Below, piece by piece: positions 56,757 through 64,000 of a stretch of 64,000 bases of DNA. The DNA is from Petunia secreta (Eukaryota; Streptophyta; Magnoliopsida; Solanales; Solanaceae). The stretch spans positions 22,360,501-22,424,500 of the forward strand of contig JARKIP010000065.1 in assembly GCA_029990175.1 (NCBI GenBank), written 5' to 3'. Every line of letters begins with the position of its first letter. The stretch's first letter is position 1. The position numbers were made by a program, and so were the translations under genes. The notes below the pieces were generated by a model, which saw only the letters and a list, made by a program, of their open reading frames with translations, made no database searches and had not been told where the DNA came from.

Positions 56757-59700
56757 GTGATGGATGATGGGTTGGTCTATGAGGGTGAAAGTGAGTCCGA
56801 GGGTGAAGTTGAAGAGGAGAGTGAGGAAGTTGAGGGTGAGGAGGGAGCGACGGAAGGGGATGATCCTAATATGTTCCTTGTGGTGCGTCGCATTTTGGGA
56901 ACCATGTTGAGTGAGGAGAGGGAAGATGAACAAAGGGAGAACTTGTTCCATGCCCGGTGTAGAGTGAAGGGACAAGTTTCTTCCATGATCATTGACTCGG
57001 GTAGTTGTGCAAATGTGGTGAGCCAAGCCTTGGTCTCACAATTGAAATTGACTACCGTTAAACACCCGAGCCCCTACCGTTTTCAATGGTTAAGTGAGTG
57101 TGGGGAGTTGAGGGTAGTGAAGCAAGTCTTGATTAGATTCAAGATTGGGAACTATCAAGATGAACACATGTTTGACGTGGTGCCAATGCAAGCTTGCCAC
57201 CTTTTGTTTGGAAGGCCTTGGCAATACGACAAACAAGTGGTTCATGATGGCCGGGCCAACACTTACACGGTTAGGCATGAGGGAAAGAGGTTTGTACTTA
57301 CACCTTTGACCCCAAAACAAGTAAGTGAAGATTTTGAAAGGTAATGATGGCACCAAGATGCTTATATGCCTAGTGCACAATGGTATGGTTTTAAATTCCG
57401 AAAGTGAATATTTATCTAACCCTAACCCTTTGCCTAGTGCCATTGAAAATGTTTTGAAGGTCTATGAGGACATGTTTCCGGAGGACATGCCGGATGGATT
57501 ACCTCCTTTGAGGGATATTGAACATCAAATTGACTTTGTCCCGGGATCTCAAATTCCGAACAAGCCGACATATAGAAGCAACCCCGAGGACACAAGGGAG
57601 CTCCAAAAGCAAATTGATGAGTTGCTTACCAAAGGCTTGGTGAGGGAGAGCTTAAGCCCTTGTGCCGTGCTCGTGATCCTTGTTCCAAAGAAGGATGGCA
57701 CTTGGAGGATGTGTGTGGATTGTCGAGCGGTCAACAAGATCACGGTAAAGTATCGACATCCCATACCTCGTTTGGATGATATGTTAGATGAGCTTAGTGG
57801 TTCTAGTGTCTTTTCAAAAATAGACCTTAGGTCCGGCTACCATCAAATCCGGATGAAACCCGGGGATGAATGGAAAACCGCATTCAAGACCAAGTTTGGT
57901 CTATATGAATGGTTGGTGATGCCCTTTGGCCTCTCCAACGCACCTAGTACTTTCATGAGACTAATGAACCACGTGCTTAAGCCATTCATCAACAAATTCG
58001 TGGTCGTCTACTTTGATGACATATTGATTTATAGCAAGTCAATAGACGACCATGTTCGCCACTTGAGTCAAGTACTTGAAGTGCTACGAGCCGAAAAGCT
58101 CTACGCCAGCTTTAAGAAGTGTGCCTTTTGTGTTGAAAAGGTTGTCTTTTTGGGCTTTGTTGTTAGTGTCAATGGTGTGGAAGTTGATGAGTCCAAAGTT
58201 GAAGCCATTAAAGATTGGCCTACTCCTACCACCGTTTCTCATGTGAGGAGTTTCCATGGCCTAGCTAGTTTCTATAGGCACTTTGTTAGAGACTTTAGCA
58301 CCATTGCCGCACCACTCACCGAGTTGGTGAAGAAAGATAAATCTTTTGCGTGGGGAGAGCCTCAGGAGAGGGCTTTCCAAGAATTGAAAAGTAGGTTGAG
58401 TACCGCCCCCTTGCTACAATTGCCCGACTTCGGGAAGGCTTTTGAGGTTGAATGTGATGCCTCGGGGGTGGGAATTGGGGGTGTTCTCACGCAAGAAGGG
58501 AAAACCGTTGCCTACTTTAGTGAGAAGTTGAAGGGCGAAACCTTGAATTACTCCACGTATGAAAAGGAGTTGTATGCCCTCGTGAGAGCTCTAGCCCATT
58601 GGCAACACTATCTATGGCCTCGGGAATTTGTGATCAAGAGTGACCATAAGTCACTCAAGCATCTAAGAGGCGAAGAGAAGCTGAACAAGAGACATGCCAA
58701 GTGGGTGGAGTTCATTGAGTGTTTCCCTTATATGATTCATTACAAAAAGGGTAAGGACAATGTTGTGGCCGACGCGCTTTCTAGAAAATTCGCTCTTGCT
58801 ACCACTCTCGCTTGTAGACTTATGGGTTTTGAAAGCAGCAAATCATTGTATGCTCATGACCCAAAGCTCAAGAGAATTCATGATGCTCTATTGAGTGGGG
58901 AAAGAGTGGAAAGTACCAATGGGTCGATGGCTACATTTTAAAAAATGGGAGAGTGTGTGTTCCCGAGTCCTCTTGGAGGGATGTGCTAGTTCAAGAAGCA
59001 CATTGTGGGGGCTTGATGGGTCACTTTGGGGTGGACAAGACTATGGCCATACTTAAAGAACAATTCCATTGGCCAAATATGAGGCCTCTTGTGGAAAGAT
59101 TTTGCAATTCTTGCTTCGATTGCAAGAAGGCCAAGTCTAGATCTAACAACCATGGTTTATACACTCCTTTTCCCATACCTACTAGTCCGTGGGTTGGTCT
59201 TTCTATGGATTTTGTTATGGCTTTACCCCAGACTAGAGGAGGACACGATAGCATTTATGTTGTCGTTGACCGTTTCTCAAAAATGGCTCACTTCATTCCG
59301 TGCAAAAAGACTAATGATGCACAACATGTAGCTTCCTTGTTTATTGATAGTGTCTTGAAATTGCATGGGGTACCTCGCACCATTGTTAGTGATAGGGACT
59401 CCAAGTTCCTTAGCCATTTTTGGAAGTGTTTGTGGGGTGCTCTTGGCACCAAGTTGCTCTTCTCCACATCCCACCACCCTCAAACCGATGGGCAAACCGA
59501 GGTAGTGAACCGGACTTTGAGAGCTATACTTAGAGCTATGACCAAAGGAAAGGCCGGGACTTGGATTGATAAGCTACCACTCATGGAGTTTGCAAATAAC
59601 CGCGCTTTACATCACATGATTGGCATAACTCCATTCGAGTGTGTTTATGGTTTTAACCCATTGATTCCTCTTGATCTTACCTCTTTGCCAATGGATGTGG

Positions 59701-60311
59701 TTGTTGATTTTGAAGGTAAAGCTCGGGCCAAGGCATTGCTTGAACTTCATGCCAAGGTGCGGAAGACTTTGGAGTAGGCCTATGAGAAGATAGCAACCAA
59801 GAAAAACAAAGGGAGAAGGAAGGTGGACTTCAAGAAGGGGGATTTGGTGTGGGTGCATTTCCGCAAGGAAAGATTTCCCAACCAAAGGAAGGGGAAGTTG
59901 GCACCAAGGGGCGATGGTCCATTCCAAGTGTTGTCCAAGATCAACAACAATGCATATGTGATAGATTTGCCCGGTGAGTATAATGTGTCGACTACTTTCA
60001 ATGTTAGTGACTTGACTTCTTTTGATGTAGGTGATGATACCTTGGAGGAGGACGCCTTAATTTCGAGGATGAAATCTTCTCAAGAAGGGGAGGATGATGC
60101 AACCCAAATTGCATCGAGACCATTCACTCGAAGTCAAGCCAAGGATATACAAGACGCTCACCTACACTTGGTTTGGCGAGGTGTGGATGATATGAGCTCG
60201 GGAGAGGACTTAAAGACAATGTATTGGAGCTCAATCAATGTGAAAACACGGCAGGAAATAGTGCAGGAAGCAGGGGAGAAAAACAGGGCAAAACAGGGGA
60301 ACACTTTCTGA
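56757..60311 (+). pseudogene. G3 protease-RT-RNase H-integrase, broken
   Basis: Protease IIDSGSCANVVS (about 56985) and FDVVPMQACHLLFGRPW. Then about 40 codons of the protease-RT linker are missing at 57340, where the frame jumps to LKGNDGTKMLICLVHNG. RT (YFDDILIYS at about 58010) and RNase H (IKSDHKSLKHL; VVADALSRKFA) are open to 58941. A one-base shift near 58915 moves to the integrase frame (58953-59777), which has C-x2-C, D and TDGQTEVVNR. TAG sits at about 59775, and the tail continues through SSQEGEDD into the LTR with RPFTRSQAKDIQDAHLHLVW, ending at 60311. Nonfunctional as it stands. Confidence 0.92.
60082..60094 (+). other. G3 polypurine tract
   Basis: AAGAAGGGGAGGA directly before the 3' LTR. 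Confidence 0.92.
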
Positions 60312-60843
60312 GCTTACTGCCTGAAGAAGAAGTTTTGCTCTTCGCGATCGCGTGCTCACCTTCGCAATCGCGAAGAGACTTTGTCTGGTCTTCGCGACAG
60401 CGCTGGCAATGGCGCGATCGCGCGCCTCAGCTTTAAGTGATCATCGCGATCGCATTACTCTTGGCGCGATCGCGCAGAGGACTTAGTGGACAGCGGACCA
60501 GAAACTTAGAAAATAATGTAAAGGGGTGTTATAAATACACCCCTCTTTCAATTATGGCTTTTTACCTTACTTTGAACAAAAAACATTAATGAGCATTGCT
60601 CTTGAACACTTGTAACCCTTTTGGCTTGAAATTAATTGGATGAATCCAAGTTGCTCTTCAATCCGTCTTCGATCATTCTATTTGCTTGAGCCTCGTGCCT
60701 CTTGAGGATAGTTTCTTAGCGTAGGTGATTCTTTCCAATCGTTCGGGGTGTAACGGAACAAGTTCTTCGTTGCTACTTGAATTTTAGTGTGAGTCTTGTC
60801 TCGTTCCTTATCTTTTATCGCTTTCGTAGTTTCGATTGCATCA
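60095..60843 (+). repeat. G3 3' LTR
   Basis: 749 bp, TGATGCAACCC...GATTGCATCA. GCGATCGC array at 60343-60476; TATA-like TTATAAAT near 60529. Confidence 0.95.
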
Positions 60844-60848
60844 GTTCA

Positions 60849-60993
60849 TAAATAAGTTTGTTGTCATTTATTTCGATGACATACTTGTTTATAGCAAATC
60901 TGTGGATGAACATGTTGAACACCTAAGGCTAGTGCTTGATAAGCTTAGAGAAGAGAAGTTATATGCTAACTTCAAGAAATGTGCCTTTTGTGT
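60849..60993 (+). pseudogene. D: CRM-like RT fragment, right half
   Basis: Continues RT from 39436: INKFVVIYFDDILVYSKS to ANFKKCAFCVD, open. It is cut at 60994 by the TRIM-like element. Confidence 0.88.
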
Positions 60994-61208
60994 TGATGCA
61001 ATAGGGCCGCCCAGCGTGGCGCCCACATCCTCGGGAGCCGCCCGTCGTGGGGTCCGCCCCCTGGAGGAGTTTCGTTGCTCGGGGTGGTCATGGTGGTGTC
61101 GAGGACGGACCTCGATTTGGGGTTGATCCGGCAGTATAAGATGTGTGTTGCGCCTCTACCATCAGCTATGGCTTTTGGTAGAAATGGTTGCAGTGCACTC
61201 TTAATGTT

Positions 61209-61220
61209 TGGTATCAGAGC
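61209..61220 (+). other. TRIM primer-binding site (tRNA-Met)
   Basis: TGGTATCAGAGC, continued by CA as in the tRNA-Met complement. The exact end of the first LTR before it is unclear (61197 or later). Confidence 0.85.
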
Positions 61221-61277
61221 CAACCCAGGTTTGATTCTCGGCTACACCATGCGAAGTTCGGGGACGAACTTGCTTTG

Positions 61278-61290
61278 AAGAAAGGGGGGA
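61278..61290 (+). other. TRIM polypurine tract
   Basis: AAGAAAGGGGGGA directly before the second repeat. Confidence 0.85.
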
Positions 61291-61452
61291 TGATGCAATA
61301 GGGCTGCCCATTGTGGGGCCCACATCCTCGGGAGCCGCCCGTCGTGGGGTCCGCTCCCTGGAGGAGTTGCGTTACTCGGGGTGGTCATGGTGGTCTCGAG
61401 GACGGACCTCGATTTGGGGTTGATCCAGCAGTATAAGATGTGTGTTGCGCCT

Positions 61453-62164
61453 ACCCGAGGGAATTTCTAAACACGAACGCGGAAGATAAATGACGAGAAA
61501 GTAAAGATAGAAGCAAGACAAATCTTGCTTCTATTCAAAATAATAGTGAGGAACCTGTCTCAAAGCTCGATTGAAAGGAAATCAAGACGCACCTATACTA
61601 TGCAACAATCCTCAAGAAAGACCCGCTTCTTGCAAATTGAATGATCAAGAAGAAGTTGTTCAATCGACTAACACCGGTTGACACAAGTTCTTTAAAGTCC
61701 CACGTCGGGGTTCGGCTCAATCGGAGACTCACAATAGCACTTGCTATGTTTTTTATATACTAAAAACTGGGTCCTTTACAATGAAGTAAAATAGAGTATT
61801 TATAGGCTATGCTAAGGACTGAATAGTAAATAGTTACAAGTGACTAATAAAAACAAGCCACGCAGGGCTGAGCTAAATGTGTGTTCGGCAGCCTTGACTC
61901 CGGTGCGTGGTTGCTTGCTCGAACTCATTGTCCTCGGACGCTCACTTGTCTTCGAGCTCATTGTCCTTGGTCACTTTGCCTTCGGGCTCAAATCTGAAGA
62001 TAACGCCTTCGGTTCTTGAGCCCGGCCACTCAGCTTCTGAGCAATTATTTTCCATCAGCCAGGCTAAGTGAATGTGCACATCGTGCAGCAGCTTGGCTTG
62101 GCTTCTTGTCATCGGTCTCCTCGGTGGATCGAACACTTGATCAGCACGTTTTCGGGCTGCATCA
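61453..62164 (-). repeat. G5 3' LTR, terminally truncated
   Basis: Aligns with the G1/G4 LTR from CCCGAGGG onward and ends GGGCTGCATCA at 62164. The expected TGATGCAATGCAAAT start is missing. Confidence 0.88.
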
Positions 62165-64000
62165 TCCTCCCCTTCTTGAGAAGATTTCGTCCTCAAAATC
62201 GAGCCCTCCTCGTCCTCCGAAGTTTGATCTACAACACAAGGAACTAAGTCAGCAACATTAAAGGTGTTGGACACATTATACTCACCAGGGAGGTCGATCA
62301 CGTAAGCATTGTTGTTGATCTTGGTCAACACTTGAAATGGACCATCCTCTCGGGGAGCCAACTTTCCCTTCCTTAGGTTCGGGAAGCGTTCCTTTCGGAA
62401 GTGAACCCAAACCCAATTTCCCTTCTTTAATTCCATCTTTTTACGCCCCTTGTTTTTCTTCAAGGCAACCTTTGCATAGGCTTCCTCGAGGTTCTTCTTC
62501 ACCTTTGTGTGTAATTCGATCAAGGCAGCTGCTCGTCGAGTACCTTCAAAACCAAGAACAGAATCTCGAGGCAATGGGGTTAAATCAAGTGGAATCAAAG
62601 GATTAAAACCATACACACATTCAAACGGGGTCATATTGATCACTCGATGCACCGTTCGATTGTATGCAAACTCCATCATGGGCAAACGATCAGCCCAGTT
62701 CCCAACCTTGCCTTTGGTCATTGCTCGAAGCAAAGATCCCAAGGTTCGGTTAACTACCTCAGTCTGTCCATCAGTCTGAGGATGGTGAGACATTGAGAAT
62801 AATAGCTTGGTGCCGAGGGCACCCCACAAACACTTCCAAAAATGACTCAAGAACTTTGAGTCTCGATCACTCACAATATTACGAGGTACACCATACAATT
62901 TCAACACATTAGAAACAAACAATGTAGCTACATGCTGTGCATCATCACACTTCTTGCAAGGAATAAAGTGAGCCATTTTTGAAAAACGGTCAACCACAAC
63001 GAAGATGCTATCTTGTCCTCCCCCCGACCTCGGTAACCCTAGCAGAAAGTCCATGGATATATCAACCCAAGGTCGATCAGGCACGGGCAATGGGGTATAC
63101 AAACCATAAGGGTTGGACTTTGATTTAGCCTTCTTGCAAATGAGACAAGCGTTGCAAAGCTTTTCCACATCTCGTCGCATTTTGGGCCAATAGAACTGCT
63201 CGGTTAAGATACCAAGAGTTTTGTCGACAACGAAGTGTCCCATCAGTCCACCAGAGTGAGCTTCTCGAACTAAGAGCTCTCTCCACGATGACACTGGCAC
63301 ACAAACCCTCCCATTCTTGAAGAGGTAGCCATCGTGCCACTGATATTTCTCAACCCTTCGGCCACTCAATATCGCGTCTCGAACGCATTTCAGCTTGGGA
63401 TCGTCTTCGTACATCGACTTGATGCTTTCAAATCCCATGAGCCTAGTGGCGAGAGTGGTCGCTAAGGCAAATTTCCTTGATAGCGCATCGGCCACAACAT
63501 TGTCTTTACCCTTTTTGTAATGAATTACATAGGGAAAGCACTCAATGAATTCAACCTGCTTGGCATGTCTTTGGTTCAATTTCTCCTGTCCTCGGAGATA
63601 CTTCAAGGACTCATGATCACTTTTGATCACAAACTCTCGAGGCCAAAAATAATGCTGCCAATCGGCGAGTGCTCGAACGAGGGCATACAACTCTTTGTTA
63701 TACGTAGAGTAGTTAAAAGTTGCGCCCTTAAGCTTTTCACTAAAGTAAGCGATTGGCTTCGATTCTTGCATTAGCACTCCTCCGATCCCAACTCTGGATG
63801 CATCACACTCGACTTCGAATGCTTTGCCGAAGTCAGGGAGTTGCAACAACGGGGCAGAGCAGAGCCTCCGTTTCAACTCTTGGAAAGCCCTTTCTTGGGA
63901 CTCTCCCCACACAAATGGATGGTCTTTCTTAACCAGCTCGGTTAAAGGAGCTGCCACGGTGCTAAAGTCACGAACAAACCTTCGGTAAAAGCTAGCTAAG
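61942..64000 (-). CDS. G5 pol, RT end to integrase, open at window edge
   Basis: About 680 codons without a stop. Starts in the last part of RT (FYRRFVRDFSTVAAPLTEL), then RNase H (VECDASRVGIGG; IKSDHESLKYL; DNVVADALSRKFA). Integrase has C-x2-C in NACLICKKAK, the Asp in WVDISMDF, VSDRDSKF and TDGQTEVVNR. The tail is SQEGEDD at the polypurine tract (62165-62177), then about 74 codons in the LTR with PMTRSQAKLLHDVHIHLAW. Catalytic residues look intact. Upstream RT and gag lie outside the window, so completeness is unknown. Confidence 0.92.
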   Translation of the reverse strand, partial: LASFYRRFVRDFSTVAAPLTELVKKDHPFVWGESQERAFQELKRRLCSAPLLQLPDFGKAFEVECDASRVGIGGVLMQESKPIAYFSEKLKGATFNYSTYNKELYALVRALADWQHYFWPREFVIKSDHESLKYLRGQEKLNQRHAKQVEFIECFPYVIHYKKGKDNVVADALSRKFALATTLATRLMGFESIKSMYEDDPKLKCVRDAILSGRRVEKYQWHDGYLFKNGRVCVPVSSWRELLVREAHSGGLMGHFVVDKTLGILTEQFYWPKMRRDVEKLCNACLICKKAKSKSNPYGLYTPLPVPDRPWVDISMDFLLGLPRSGGGQDSIFVVVDRFSKMAHFIPCKKCDDAQHVATLFVSNVLKLYGVPRNIVSDRDSKFLSHFWKCLWGALGTKLLFSMSHHPQTDGQTEVVNRTLGSLLRAMTKGKVGNWADRLPMMEFAYNRTVHRVINMTPFECVYGFNPLIPLDLTPLPRDSVLGFEGTRRAAALIELHTKVKKNLEEAYAKVALKKNKGRKKMELKKGNWVWVHFRKERFPNLRKGKLAPREDGPFQVLTKINNNAYVIDLPGEYNVSNTFNVADLVPCVVDQTSEDEEGSILRTKSSQEGEDDAARKRADQVFDPPRRPMTRSQAKLLHDVHIHLAWLMENNCSEAEWPGSRTEGVIFRFEPEGKVTKDNELEDK

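Larger units (their letters stand above)
39437..60843 (+). mobile_element. G3: CRM-like Ty3/gypsy element, full length, carrying nested N5 and a solo LTR
   Basis: 5' LTR 39437-41026 (with an 839-bp solo LTR inside), 3' LTR 60095-60843, perfect TSD GTTCA at 39432-39436 and 60844-60848. Primer site, leader, gag, pol and polypurine tract are all present. N5 is inserted in gag at 43235. Inserted in RT fragment D. Confidence 0.95.
60994..61452 (+). mobile_element. TRIM-like mini LTR retrotransposon
   Basis: Direct repeats starting TGATGCAATAGGGC at 60994 and 61291 share about 160 bases. Between them lie a tRNA-Met primer site (61209-61220) and a polypurine tract (61278-61290), with only about 80 internal bases and no coding. 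The second repeat is cut at about 61452 by G5 sequence. No 5S-like segment, so not Cassandra-like as far as I can see. Resembles the TRIM class. Confidence 0.82.
61453..64000 (-). mobile_element. G5: CRM-like Ty3/gypsy element, 3' half, runs off window
   Basis: Same subfamily as G1 and G4. The left LTR lacks its first roughly 16 bases at the junction with the TRIM repeat. The pol frame is open to the right edge. Confidence 0.93.

Noticed and set aside
60994..61452. Cassandra-type TRIM with 5S RNA promoter
   Set aside because: I could not see the 5S internal promoter boxes in either repeat.

Overview
The window is repeat DNA from a flowering-plant genome. I found no host gene, tRNA, rRNA, CRISPR array or bacterial-style operon. 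Every long reading frame belongs to an LTR retrotransposon or its debris. The internal primer sites all match the 3' end of initiator tRNA-Met. One Tekay/Del-like chromovirus has a 2.5 kb LTR whose sequence style recalls Solanaceae or other asterids; that placement is weak. Five copies of a CRM-like (centromeric-type) Ty3/gypsy lineage nested together suggest centromeric or pericentromeric heterochromatin; this is inference.

Three kinds of element dominate. (1) A: a decayed Tekay-like Ty3/gypsy element on + at the left edge (1-6362). (2) G elements: CRM-like autonomous Ty3/gypsy copies G1 (16349-23873, -), G2 (31695-39254, -), G3 (39437-60843, +), G4 (48227-55774, -, nearly intact) and G5 (61453-64000, -, runs off the window), plus an older RT fragment, D, that hosts part of the nest. 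(3) N elements: at least five copies (N1 6363-10808; N2 split between 11027-11537 and 23914-26047; N3 12275-23913; N4 25269-39265; N5 43235-56334) of a non-autonomous LTR retrotransposon family. It has no RT, RNase H or integrase. It carries one reading frame of about 1,000 codons that I do not recognise as a described family: an acidic D/Y/G-rich head, a Gly-rich/basic segment, a retropepsin-like segment that has lost its D-[ST]-G active site, a Pro/Ser/Lys linker and an acidic Cys-containing tail. There are also solo or partial LTRs (10809-11026, 11538-12274, 26521-27292, 29166-29387, 40108-40946) and one TRIM-like mini-element (60994-61452).

The nest can be read from target-site duplications (TSDs). 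D was hit by the N4/N2 tandem, by G3 (TSD GTTCA) and by the TRIM. G3 was hit in its 5' LTR by a solo LTR (TSD TCTTC) and in gag by N5 (TSD CTCTT). N5's 3' LTR was hit by G4 (TSD GCGGA). N3's LTR was hit by G1 (TSD GTCTT). N4's LTR was hit by G2 (TSD GGGAA/GGGAT), and N4's ORF by a solo LTR (TSD CACCG). A sits inside N1, N1 inside an LTR, and that LTR inside N2.

How the parts may work together: N elements have the same primer site, a related leader and an almost identical pre-polypurine-tract segment as the G elements, so they are plausibly copied by G-element proteins. The LTRs and 5' leaders of N and of most G elements also carry arrays of short GC-rich palindromes. Each subfamily uses its own palindrome (GGCGGAGCGCC, GCGATCGC, or GGCGCCCCGCC/GGCGGTCCGCC), and the same palindrome appears in both LTR and leader of a given element. 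This looks like a subfamily-specific RNA pairing, packaging or regulatory tag and is the most interesting signal in the window.
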